NCBI GenBank assembly: GCA_964577955.1
Contig: CAZOAZ010000021.1
Location: 31,974 to 95,973, forward strand
Direction of reading: 5' to 3'
DNA length: 64,000 bases
From: CADEEX01 sp964577955
Lineage (GTDB): Bacteria > Acidobacteriota > Vicinamibacteria > Vicinamibacterales > CAVVIG01
Part shown: positions 35,543 to 46,851 of the stretch, in pieces
Layout: every line of letters begins with the position of its first letter
How positions within the stretch are numbered: position 1 is the first letter of the stretch
Notes under the pieces: generated by a model
The model's database searches: none
What the model was told of the DNA's origin: nothing
Seen by the model: the letters and a program-made list of their open reading frames with translations, nothing else
Program-made: the position numbers and the translations under genes

Positions 35543-36904
35543 GTGAGCGAACCTTTCCTTCCGTTGCTGCTCGATGTGCGCCGTGCGACGCGGGGCGGCG
35601 TCGAGGCCATTGCCGAGCGGCAGCGGCGTCGGTTCGTCGACATCGTCAGACACGCACGTACCCACTCACCGTACTATCGCAAGCTCTACGAGCCCCTCCC
35701 CGGCATCGTCGAAAACCCCGGGGTCTTGCCGTTGACCGACAAGAAGGCGCTGATGGCGCACTTCGACGAGTGGGCGACCGATCGCGATGTGACGCTGGAG
35801 AAAGCGCGGGCGTTCGCGGAGAACCCCGACCTGATTGGTGAACGCTTCCTCGGGAAGCACACGTTGGCCACGACGTCAGGTACGACCGGGACGCCAGGTA
35901 TCTTCATCATCGACGACCGGGCGATGCGGGTGACGGGCGCCATCATGCTGCGCATGATCCGCTCATGGCTGGGAGTGGGCGACGTGGCCAGGATGGTGAC
36001 TGGCGGCAGTCGACTGGCCATGGTCGCTGATGTCGGCCACCACTCGGCGACATCTGTCGCCGCCCGACTCCTCAGCTCTCCATCGCGCCGCACACGAGTT
36101 CAGCTCCTCTCCGTGCGCACGCCGCTTGAGCAGTTGGTTGCGGAGTTGAACCAGTTCCAGCCGGCGCTCCTCGCTCCGTACGCCAGCATGGCCAGATTGA
36201 TGGCGTCAGAACAGGAAGCCGGCCGTTTACGCATCCACCCGGCGTTAATGGTGCTCGTTGCTGAGGGATTACCGCTTCGTGAGTACAAACGCATCGCGAA
36301 GACATTCGATACAAAGTTGGGCAACACCTATGTAGCGACCGAGTGTCCGTTTTTCAGTTACAGCTGCGAGCACGACTGGCTGCATGTCAATGCCGACTGG
36401 GTGGTATTCGAACCGGTTGACGCGGACTATCGGCCCGTTCCGCGCGGCACCCAGTCGCACACGATCCTGATCACGAACCTCGCAAATCGCGTGCAGCCGG
36501 TTCTGCGATACGACCTTGGAGACAGCGTTCTCGAGCGGCCCGATCCCTGCCCGTGCGGGAATCCCTTGCCGGCGATTCGCGTTCAGGGCCGGTCGGCCGA
36601 CGTGCTCACCTTCCGCACTGATTCAGGTGAACCTATTCTGATTCCACCGCTCGCGTTCGAGATCGACCACATTCGAGGAGTCGAGCTGTTCCAGATCGTC
36701 CAGACGTCCGCGAGGAATCTCCGCGTGCGGCTGCTCACGACCGTCGGCGAGGATTCGGATCGCATTTGGCGAGAGGCGCACACGGAGATTGCGCGGCTTC
36801 TGATGGCGCATCGTCTCGACAACGTCGCTGTCGAACGCGCGACGGAGCCGCCCGGCCAGAGTCCGGGTGGCAAGCACCGTGCGATCATCCCATTACGTTC
36901 GTAG
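35543..36904 (+). CDS. phenylacetate-CoA ligase (PaaK)-like adenylating enzyme
   Basis: 453 residues. It begins with a PaaK-like helix region (RRRFVDIVRHARTHSPYYRK), then PLTDKKALMAHFDEW, the ATP-grip TSGTTGTPG, a second core VLRYDLGDSVLERPDPCPCG and the hinge IRVQGRSADVLTF. This is the AMP-forming ligase superfamily branch of PaaK and coenzyme F390 synthetase. The true acid is unknown; many such genes lie in biosynthetic or stress clusters. It starts 8 nt after the ATPase and is likely cotranscribed. Confidence 0.85.
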   Translation: MSEPFLPLLLDVRRATRGGVEAIAERQRRRFVDIVRHARTHSPYYRKLYEPLPGIVENPGVLPLTDKKALMAHFDEWATDRDVTLEKARAFAENPDLIGERFLGKHTLATTSGTTGTPGIFIIDDRAMRVTGAIMLRMIRSWLGVGDVARMVTGGSRLAMVADVGHHSATSVAARLLSSPSRRTRVQLLSVRTPLEQLVAELNQFQPALLAPYASMARLMASEQEAGRLRIHPALMVLVAEGLPLREYKRIAKTFDTKLGNTYVATECPFFSYSCEHDWLHVNADWVVFEPVDADYRPVPRGTQSHTILITNLANRVQPVLRYDLGDSVLERPDPCPCGNPLPAIRVQGRSADVLTFRTDSGEPILIPPLAFEIDHIRGVELFQIVQTSARNLRVRLLTTVGEDSDRIWREAHTEIARLLMAHRLDNVAVERATEPPGQSPGGKHRAIIPLRS

Positions 36905-36992
36905 AAGTCCCCGCCGCGCCGGCCCATCCGCCGTCGCGAACGGCGGGCAATCGTTGTTGCGTCGACGCATGGACAGCCCTCGACCAGCGTGG

Positions 36993-37511
36993 CTACGTCG
37001 TTTCAGGGAGCGTTCGTGTCGGCCCCGGCGGAGCTGGTCGGGCCGGCGGCCGCGGTTCTAGGACGCTGTCGTCATCGGGATTGGGCACGGTCGACGGCGG
37101 GTCGCTCGCGGGAAAGCTGTCGGCCAGCGTTTCATCCAGCGCGGCTTCTCGAATCCGCCGCTCTTCGTCTCTGGTGTGATGATGGTTCATGCGCATCAAT
37201 GTCCGGTGGTTTGTCATCGGGCGCAGACTGAATGTGCGCCCGGCGGCTCTCAACTGAATGTGGCCCGAGAGCACATGGACGGAGATCCGGTCCTCGGCTT
37301 TGTGTTCCGGAATGCTGGCGTACTCCTGTAGCGCGATCAGCACGACACGGAGGTGGTCGTACTTGATGAGGGTCCGCGCGTTGTGACCCGTGCTCCACGT
37401 CGTCTCGGCACGAAACCGATGGATTTCAGCCGGCAGGTCGAATTCGAGGTACGAACCAGCCATTGCCGCGCTGTGCGGTCGATGGCGCGGGTCAGGGTGG
37501 GTATCGGACAT
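36993..37511 (-). CDS. cupin-like domain fused to the SFPASDPPS motif
   Basis: 172 residues, ATG 37511. Residues about 18-100 look like a single cupin (TLIKYDHLRVVLIALQEYAS then SVHVLSGHIQLRAAGRTFSL), but the last cupin strands normally following are absent. In their place comes MNHHHTRDEERRIREAALDE and TLADSFPASDPPSTVPNP, the motif of the gene at 32340-32588, and a Pro-rich end. An internal ATG at about 37189 could start the short protein alone. Either a real fusion or two genes joined by a deletion. Confidence 0.6.
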   Translation of the reverse strand: MSDTHPDPRHRPHSAAMAGSYLEFDLPAEIHRFRAETTWSTGHNARTLIKYDHLRVVLIALQEYASIPEHKAEDRISVHVLSGHIQLRAAGRTFSLRPMTNHRTLMRMNHHHTRDEERRIREAALDETLADSFPASDPPSTVPNPDDDSVLEPRPPARPAPPGPTRTLPETT

Positions 37512-37624
37512 GAGCGATCTCTTCAGCCGGCATCAGCAGCCCGTCGAGAGTCGGTGGTCATACGGTGAGACTACGCGCGGGGTCAGGTAATTCACAATAG
37601 CGACGAAGGCCAAGGGTCAAGAGC

Positions 37625-38149
37625 ATGGATGCGATTTCCAGCGTGGAGATGATCGGTCGGTTGGGCTTGGCCGCGTTCCTCGGCTATCTCATAGGTTTGG
37701 AACGGGCACTGGCCGGCCAGGCTGCCGGAGAACGAACCCACTCACTGGCGGCGGTCGGCGCAGCCACATTCGGCTTGATCTCGGTCGCAGGATGGCCAGG
37801 CGCCGATCCAACACGAGTGGCGAGCGGTGTGGTGACAGGCCTTGGATTTCTTGGCGCAGGCATGATTCTGAAGAGCGCGGGCGAGGAGATCCGCGGCCTC
37901 ACGACGGCAGCCGGAATCTGGGCCGTCGGCGGCAGCGGTCTGGCGATCGGCATGGGCTTGTACCTCCTGGGCATCGGCGCCACGGTCGTTGTGGGTCTGC
38001 TGCTGTTAACCGAGCGCGTGACGAAGATTGACGAACGCGTGGCCCGGCGGCGAGCGACGCAGAGCCAGCAGATACCGGGAACGCGGCAACACGCCATGGA
38101 GTGTCAGGAACAGGGCGATCGAATGTCTCGCTCGGACGAAACGGTTTAG
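37625..38149 (+). CDS. MgtC/SapB family membrane protein
   Basis: 174 residues. Four membrane helices, with the signature RLGLAAFLGYLIGLERALAG near the start, then THSLAAVGAATFGLIS and GLGFLGAGMILKSAGEEIRG, LTTAAGIWAVGGSG. MgtC proteins aid growth under low magnesium or acid and modulate ATP synthase or phosphate uptake; here the C-terminal cytoplasmic ACT-like domain is missing, as in SapB-type members. The tail after residue 140 is polar and variable. Confidence 0.92.
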   Translation: MDAISSVEMIGRLGLAAFLGYLIGLERALAGQAAGERTHSLAAVGAATFGLISVAGWPGADPTRVASGVVTGLGFLGAGMILKSAGEEIRGLTTAAGIWAVGGSGLAIGMGLYLLGIGATVVVGLLLLTERVTKIDERVARRRATQSQQIPGTRQHAMECQEQGDRMSRSDETV

Positions 38150-38249
38150 TGCCGAGGCCTTATTCCGCCGCTTGGAGCCTTCGGCGATGAGTTGAGTTGA
38201 CGGTAACACTTGGAGCCTCGGCGGTTTGGATGTGCCTTTGGAGGGACTC

Positions 38250-38654
38250 ATGGAAGAGACTCGTTACGGGTTGCGCGTCGTGGTTCCGCTGGCGTACGAA
38301 CAAGCGGTCGAGCGAGCATCTGAAGCGCTGAAAGCGGAAGGCTTTGGAGTCTTGACGACGATCGACGTGAAGCAGACGCTCAAACAGAAGCTCGATCGAG
38401 AGTTTCGCAAGTACGTCATCCTCGGCGCATGCAATCCGCCGCTCGCCGATCGGGCGCTGCATGCGGAACTGGAGATTGGGCTGCTGCTGCCGTGCAATGT
38501 GATCGTGTACGAAACCGGACCCGGCCGAAGCGCGGTGGCCGCAATGGCGCCCATCGCTGCGCTCGGCATCGTCGGCGAGAACCCGGAGCTGCAGAGCATC
38601 GCTCGTGAGGCCGACCAACGCCTGCGTCGAGCAATGGCATCGCTCGAGCGCTGA
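38250..38654 (+). CDS. DUF302 protein
   Basis: 134 residues from ATG 38250, placed by GGAGGGAC just upstream (the frame is open to 38226). The domain reads YEQAVERASEALKAEGFGVL, TTIDVKQTLKQKLDREFRKY, then ILGACNPPLADRAL and LPCNVIVYE. DUF302 proteins are small soluble, possibly redox or metal-linked proteins often found with thiol-oxidation and metal genes. The Cys residues in GACNPP and LPCNV are the conserved ones. Confidence 0.9.
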   Translation: MEETRYGLRVVVPLAYEQAVERASEALKAEGFGVLTTIDVKQTLKQKLDREFRKYVILGACNPPLADRALHAELEIGLLLPCNVIVYETGPGRSAVAAMAPIAALGIVGENPELQSIAREADQRLRRAMASLER

Positions 38655-38695
38655 GATCGAGTGGACGCTGATCGACTGCGCTTCAGGAGCGTGCT

Positions 38696-39049
38696 ATGGA
38701 CAACACCGGCCGAAATCTCATCGTCGCACTCGTCACCCTGCTGATCGTCGCCTTGGCCTTATCCTCGACCATGGGGGGCATGATGGGTCCTGGGATGATG
38801 GGTCCCGGCATGATGTGGCGCGGAGGAGGTTGGATGTGGGGTGTCGGACTGTGGCTGGGAGGCCTGGCGATGCTCGTCTTCTGGGGCGCATTGATCGTTG
38901 GCGCAATCCTAGTAGTGCGCCACTTTGGACGTATGCTGGCAAGTGAAGTCCGCACGTCGCCTCTCGACATTCTCAAGCGCCGATATGCGAGCGGCGAGAT
39001 CGCGCGGGAGCAGTACGAGCAGATGCGAAAGGATCTGGAACCGCGCTAG
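38696..39049 (+). CDS. Met-rich membrane protein with SHOCT domain
   Basis: 117 residues. One membrane helix (LIVALVTLLIVALALSS), then a Met/Gly segment (MGGMMGPGMMGPGMMWRGGG) facing the periplasm or lying between two helices, a second helix (LAMLVFWGALIVGAILVV), and a C-terminal SHOCT motif (SPLDILKRRYASGEIARE). The Met cluster (eight Met in about 20 residues) could bind Cu(I). Its last 77 nt overlap the convergent anti-sigma gene. Confidence 0.85.
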   Translation: MDNTGRNLIVALVTLLIVALALSSTMGGMMGPGMMGPGMMWRGGGWMWGVGLWLGGLAMLVFWGALIVGAILVVRHFGRMLASEVRTSPLDILKRRYASGEIAREQYEQMRKDLEPR

Positions 39050-39299
39050 CGTCCATCAACAGCCTGATTCGCTTCGCCGCGCGCGCCCTGACCGCGGGCG
39101 GGAGACGCCGTCTCCCTTCGTCCCGACACGCCGCCACTGTTCTTTTCAAGCAGTCGGCCATCGTGCCGCAGCACGCGCACGTTTTCATGTGACGCTCGAT
39201 GACGCGCCGCCGAGTGGGTGTCAGGTCGCCATCCAGATAGCGCGACAATTCCAGAAACAGGGCGCGGCAGCGTGCGGAAGGACGTAACGGGGCGGTCAT
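38973..39299 (-). CDS. anti-sigma factor with zinc-finger motif (zf-HC2)
   Basis: 108 residues. The N-terminal anti-sigma domain reads ALFLELSRYLDGDLTPTRRR, then VIERHMKTCACC, the HxxxCxxC zinc motif. No membrane helix follows, so it is a soluble anti-sigma factor. Its ATG overlaps the stop of the upstream ECF sigma gene by 4 nt, the usual coupled arrangement, and it most likely holds that sigma factor inactive until a signal comes. Confidence 0.88.
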   Translation of the reverse strand: MTAPLRPSARCRALFLELSRYLDGDLTPTRRRVIERHMKTCACCGTMADCLKRTVAACRDEGRRRLPPAVRARAAKRIRLLMDASAVPDPFASARTAPARSRRSHIGA

Positions 39300-39964
39300 G
39301 GCGTGCCTCTCAACAAATCCGCCTGGAGCTGCAGCCGTGCGCGATGCAGGCGCGTCTTGACGTTGTCCTCGGAAATGCCCAGCACGCCCGCGACTTCTCT
39401 CGTTGACAAACCTTCCATCTCTCGAAGGAAGACAATCGCGCGATAGGAGGCCGGCAACTTCCGCAAGGCCTTCCGCAGACGCCGACGGAGCCCGGCATTG
39501 TCGGCGAGCTGCTCAGGACTCTTTCCGGGATCGGGCGTGTCAACAGGTTGGGCCGAACCGTCGCGGCCGGGCAGCATCTCGTCCAGTGACTGGAGCCGCG
39601 TCGGCTCACCGACCTTCTTCCGTCGCCCCATCAGACATGCGTTGCGCACCGTGCGATAGAGCCATGGCCGGAACGCTTCAGGCTCGCGAATCCGTTCGAC
39701 GTAGCGATACGTCTTGATCAGCGCCTCCTGCATCGCGTCCTCCGCATCATCTGCGTTTCCGCACACCGACGTGCTGAAACGCCAGGCGACCTCCTGCGCA
39801 CGCATGAGCAGGCTCTCCAGGGCGTGGCGATCGCCCTGCGCGGCCGCACGCACGAGCGCCGCGTATTCGTCGTGGTCAACGTGCTCCGCTTGAAGGAGAT
39901 TCACCGGCTGCCGTTTGGTGACACCCCGGTCCCGGCTCGTGGCTGTCACCTTTTTCCGCGTCAT
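39296..39964 (-). CDS. ECF RNA polymerase sigma factor
   Basis: 222 residues from ATG 39964 with AGGAG before it. Region 2: DAEDAMQEALIKTYRYVERI and FRPWLYRTVRNACL; region 4: LPASYRAIVFLREMEGLSTR followed by EVAGVLGISEDNVKTRLHRA. The regulator pairs with the zf-HC2 anti-sigma gene downstream. It is head to head with the third RND operon, only 17 nt apart, so it may well control that operon. The 35-residue basic N-terminal extension before region 2 is longer than usual. Confidence 0.92.
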   Translation of the reverse strand: MTRKKVTATSRDRGVTKRQPVNLLQAEHVDHDEYAALVRAAAQGDRHALESLLMRAQEVAWRFSTSVCGNADDAEDAMQEALIKTYRYVERIREPEAFRPWLYRTVRNACLMGRRKKVGEPTRLQSLDEMLPGRDGSAQPVDTPDPGKSPEQLADNAGLRRRLRKALRKLPASYRAIVFLREMEGLSTREVAGVLGISEDNVKTRLHRARLQLQADLLRGTP

Positions 39965-39981
39965 GAATCTCCTGGAGGGAG
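39965..39981. promoter_or_regulatory. 17-nt head-to-head junction with overlapping ribosome binding sites
   Basis: Sequence between the two start codons is GAATCTCCTGGAGGGAG. It supplies AGGAG for the leftward sigma gene and GGAGGGAG for the rightward TolC gene on opposite strands. There is no room for promoters, so each must lie inside the other gene. Confidence 0.6.
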
Positions 39982-41304
39982 ATGATACGACGCGCTTCGA
40001 CCTACCTCGTCGCGGTCGCCCTGGGATTGACCGCGCCCGTTGCCGCTCAAACCCAACTGACTCTATCGGATGCGATTGCCCGTGCTCGCGCCCAGAACCT
40101 TGATGCCGGCAGCGCCGCGGTTGCCGAGCGGGAGGCCGCGCAGCGTGTTATTCAGGCTCGAGCTGGTTACCTGCCACGGGTGGACGGAACGGAGTCGTGG
40201 CAGCGTGGCAATCAGCCGGTGTTCGTCTTCAGTTCGCTCCTCGGTCAGCGTCAATTCACGGCCGCAAACTTCGCCATCGACGCGCTCAATCGGCCGGATG
40301 CCGTCAACAACTACCACGCGTCGGTAACGGTTGAACAGTCGCTGTTCGACGGGGCGACGAGGGCCAATGTGACCGCCGCCAGTCTCGGCCACGAGATCGC
40401 GACGACGAGCCGGTTGAAGGTCGATCACGACCTGGCAGCAAGCGTGACCAATGCGTATGGACGAATCCTGGTCGCCGCGGCGTCACGCCAGTCCGCCGCG
40501 GCGGCAGTCGAGACCGCACGTGCGGATCGCGAACTGGCTGGCAACCGGCGTGACGCGGGACTCGTGACGGATGCCGATGTCCTTCAAATTGACGTGTACG
40601 CATCACGAGCGCGCGAGCAGGAGATTCGATCGGCGTCCGAGGAGCGGATCGCGCGAGCCGAACTCAATCAGCTGATGGGCGAACCGCTCGACGCGGCCTT
40701 CGAGTTGGATCCATTTGTCGCATCACCCTCAGCCGCCACGCCTGACGTCGCGGCGCTCGAGGCCGAGGCGATCGACCACCGACCAGACGTCAAGCTGGCC
40801 GTGTTGCAGGAGCAAGTGGCCGGCGCGGCCGAGTCGTCGGCTCGCGGGGCGTTGTTTCCTCAGGTCGCGGTCCAGGGCGGATGGGAGTTCAACGGCGGTA
40901 CGTGGAACTCACGTGCGTCGAGCTGGGTCGTCGGCGCGAGCGCCAGGATCAATCTGTTCCACGGATTCGCCGACCAGGCGCGACTTGCCGAGGCACGTGA
41001 ACAGGTGACGCGACGCGCGCTGGAGCGCAAGAAGGCCGAGACCGCTGTCCGCCTCGATGTGCGAATCGCGATCGCTCGCATCGATGCCGCACGTGCGACC
41101 GAAGCCGTCGGACGCACAGCGGTCGAACAAGCCCAGGAGAGCCGGCGCATCGTTCGCGATCGCTATGAGGTTGGGTTGACCGACGTGGCCTCATTACTGC
41201 GCGCCTCTGAGGCCGTAGTGCAGGCCGAGACACAAGAGATAGCGGCGCGGGTGGCGGTCGTCACTGAGACCGCGGCGCTCGAACGCACACTGGGAAGGCG
41301 ATGA
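39982..41304 (+). CDS. TolC-family outer-membrane channel of the third RND system
   Basis: 440 residues, ATG 39982. Signal peptide residues 1-22 (ending PVAAQT), then the outer-membrane factor repeats: LTLSDAIARARAQNLDAGSA, and IDHRPDVKLAVLQEQVAG in the second half, with YEVGLTDVASLLRASEAV before the end. It is the outer-membrane exit of a tripartite pump. Overlaps the adaptor gene by 4 nt. Confidence 0.92.
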   Translation: MIRRASTYLVAVALGLTAPVAAQTQLTLSDAIARARAQNLDAGSAAVAEREAAQRVIQARAGYLPRVDGTESWQRGNQPVFVFSSLLGQRQFTAANFAIDALNRPDAVNNYHASVTVEQSLFDGATRANVTAASLGHEIATTSRLKVDHDLAASVTNAYGRILVAAASRQSAAAAVETARADRELAGNRRDAGLVTDADVLQIDVYASRAREQEIRSASEERIARAELNQLMGEPLDAAFELDPFVASPSAATPDVAALEAEAIDHRPDVKLAVLQEQVAGAAESSARGALFPQVAVQGGWEFNGGTWNSRASSWVVGASARINLFHGFADQARLAEAREQVTRRALERKKAETAVRLDVRIAIARIDAARATEAVGRTAVEQAQESRRIVRDRYEVGLTDVASLLRASEAVVQAETQEIAARVAVVTETAALERTLGRR

Positions 41305-42505
41305 CCGACATGATCACGACGAAACATCTGTGGAAGGCGAGCGGTCCGGTGGTGCTCGCGCTGGTTCTGGCGGGCTGCTCGAGCCCTACACCGATAACGT
41401 CCGTCGACGCGGAGCCGCCGATTGGCGTCACGGTGGGACGTGCGGCCATGGCGGATGTCGCCGACACGTTCGAAGCCGGCGGCGTGGTGCAGGCGCGGAC
41501 GACGGCCTCGATTACCGCGCGGATTCTGGCGCCGGTTCGCGAGGTCCGTGTCGTGCCCGGCGATCGCGTGAAAGCGGGGCAGGTGCTGATCGTCCTCGAT
41601 GGAAGCGATCTTCACGCTCGTGCGCGTAGCGTGCGTGCGGCCGCCGAGGCGGCCGAGCAGAGCGCGACGGCCGCGGCCTCAGACCAGCAGGCGGCCGAAG
41701 CCGGCTTGGTGCTGGCACGTGCAACGCACGCGCGTATCGCGGGGCTCCAAGCCAAGCGATCCGCCACGGCGCAGGAACTCGATGCGGCGACCGGTGCACT
41801 CCGCGCGGCCGAGGCGCGGGCGGCCGGTGCCGCCGCGCAAGCCCAGGCCGCTCGTCTGAACGTGGACAGCGCACGGGCCGCCAGCGAGGCGGCTGGCACG
41901 ACCGAGTCGTTCGCGACGATCACGGCACCGTTCGACGGCATGGTCACCGAGAAGATGGTCGAGCCGGGCAATATGGCGGCGCCAGGTGCGCCGCTCATGC
42001 GCGTCGAAGACACGCGCGGCTTCCGTCTCGAGGTTCGTGTCGACGAGTCACGACTCGGCGCGATTGCCCCCGGCGCCAGTGTTCCCGTCGTGCTCGACTC
42101 GATAACCGACGGCACGACCACGACCGAAAGTGGCACCGTTGAGGAGATCAGCCGCGCCGTGGATGCCGATGCGCGCGCATTTCTCGTCAAGATTGCGCTG
42201 CCTAATTCGACACGGTTGCGCTCGGGGACGTTCGGTCGCGCGCGATTCAGCGCGAAGGCGCGACGCGCGCTGACGGTACCTGCGCGCGCGGTCGTGCAGC
42301 GCGGGCAAATGACGACGGTGTTCGTCGCCGAGACAGGTGCGAATTCCGCTCAAGCCGGATTCCACGACAGTCGCGTGGCCCGTCTCAGATTCGTCAACGT
42401 CAGCGGATCTGAAGTCCTCGCGGGTCTCGTCGAAGGCGAGATGGTCGTCGTCGATCCGCCACCCGCATTGACCGACGGCCGACGCGTGACGGAAGGGGAC
42501 CGGTA

Positions 42506-42506
<1 letters not shown>
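41301..42506 (+). CDS. periplasmic adaptor lipoprotein of the third RND system
   Basis: 401 residues with a lipobox (LVLAGCSS, Cys about residue 23). Adaptor features are REVRVVPGDRVKAGQVLIVL, an Ala-rich alpha-hairpin, TITAPFDGMVTEKMVEPGN, and RFSAKARRALTVPARAVVQR. It joins the outer-membrane channel to the pump encoded next. The TAATG overlap ties the two genes. Confidence 0.92.
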
Positions 42507-45700
<3,194 letters not shown>

Positions 45701-45720
45701 CACTTATGGAGGAGCACAAC

Positions 45721-45933
45721 ATGACGATTGAACGTTTGCTGCGGCTGATTGCGGGTGCCTTCATCGCCGCCAGCATCTTGCTGGGGATCTACGTTAACGT
45801 GAACTTTCTGTGGTTCACGCTGTTTGTTGGGCTGAATCTATTTCAGTCGGCATTCACCAACTGGTGTCCCATGATGACCGTACTTCGGAAGGTCGGCCTT
45901 CGTGACTGTGGAACGTCATCCCTTGCGCGATAA
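45721..45933 (+). CDS. DUF2892 (YgaP-like) inner-membrane protein
   Basis: 70 residues from ATG 45721, with GGAGG just upstream. Two membrane helices (LLRLIAGAFIAASILLGIYV and LWFTLFVGLNLFQSAF) and the family end TNWCPMMTVLRKVGL-RDC. The first Cys (NWCPM) is conserved and may be redox active or bind metal. It closes the third RND operon. Unknown function. Confidence 0.88.
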   Translation: MTIERLLRLIAGAFIAASILLGIYVNVNFLWFTLFVGLNLFQSAFTNWCPMMTVLRKVGLRDCGTSSLAR

Positions 45934-46100
45934 CAAGGCTCCAGCCAGTATCTTCGCCGGTGTGATGAAACCGCGAATCGCTTGTGGGAAGACAAACACG
46001 TCAGTTGCAAGTACTTCTTGATCGAGCAGACGGACAGCGTCGATGCGGACTGCGCCGAACGCAGTCCGCGATTTGATTCGTCAGGCGTAACGAATACCCG

Positions 46101-46385
46101 TCAGCGCATTGTGATAGTTACTCGTTCGCGAAGTTGTTGCGTGCCGGTGGCGTCGACAGCGGTGACGTCAATGCTGAGTTCGTGACTTCCGGATCGCTCG
46201 GTTACGATCCCGGTCACGCTGTCGCCTTCCACCGCGCCGGCTTTGGCACTAAGGGACGGTTTGATTTCAGTCCCGTTCTGTCCGAAGAATCCGATGCGAA
46301 CGCTTCCTGCGAACTTGGTATCCGTCGCACCAGAGTGAAAATATACGTGGACTTCAGAAAATGTCTTTTTGGTCGGCTGACTAAT
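46101..46385 (-). pseudogene. 5'-truncated copy of the 15.1-kb lipoprotein
   Basis: A minus-strand frame ending at TGA 46101-46103 reads FSEVHVYFHSGATDTKFAGS, then SHELSIDVTAVDATGTQQLR and VTITMR. It matches the C-terminal half of the lipoprotein at 15123-15698 (GDVHLYYHAAAVETKYTGAI, TMSIDIIATSKTGERL, IRVVVR). An in-frame stop (46386-46388) cuts off the signal and lipobox part, and no start codon is present. The 46.0-46.1 kb stretch to its left shows nothing. Confidence 0.65.
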
Positions 46386-46433
46386 CTAGGAGTGGCTCAG
46401 CCGCGTTGCAAGCCGTGTTGCAAGACAAGTAAT

Positions 46434-46736
46434 TCACTCGGGCCACGTCCATCCTCGAAGTTGGTAGTAGCGTCGGGAAGGCGTTGCGCGAATCGGATCG
46501 ATGCCGTTTCGTTTGCACCAAATGAGGTGGAAGGTGCTTCCGATCAGCAGCATCCCGACCGGCAGCAAGAGCGCCCAATGCCGAATCCACTGATACAGCG
46601 CGACCGTCAGTACGGACATCATGGTCCACTTCATGATCTTGCGCCATGGAGGTGTTTCGATTTCGAATTTGGCAAATGTACTTTGCCCGACGATCGCACA
46701 CGCCAGCAAAACCGCCAGTTCGAGTTCGATGCCCAT
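46434..46736 (-). CDS. conserved small membrane protein
   Basis: 100 residues from ATG 46736; a longer frame upstream lacks support. Three hydrophobic segments (ELELAVLLACAIVGQS, WTMMSVLTVALYQWI, WALLLPVGMLLIGSTFHLIW), followed by a conserved-looking end WCKRNGIDPIRATPSRRYYQ-LRGWTWPE. I recognise the end pattern from uncharacterised membrane proteins but know no role. It lies beside the integrase at the island edge. Confidence 0.6.
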   Translation of the reverse strand: MGIELELAVLLACAIVGQSTFAKFEIETPPWRKIMKWTMMSVLTVALYQWIRHWALLLPVGMLLIGSTFHLIWCKRNGIDPIRATPSRRYYQLRGWTWPE

Positions 46737-46851
46737 CGGCGGAGATGATACGACTGTTAGAGGGCCGACGCGAAGCATGCAGCATCGTAGGAGCTGAGCG
46801 AGCCAGGATCGATGTGGCCGGCTGCAAGTCCGTCTGCGGTCAGTGCTTATA

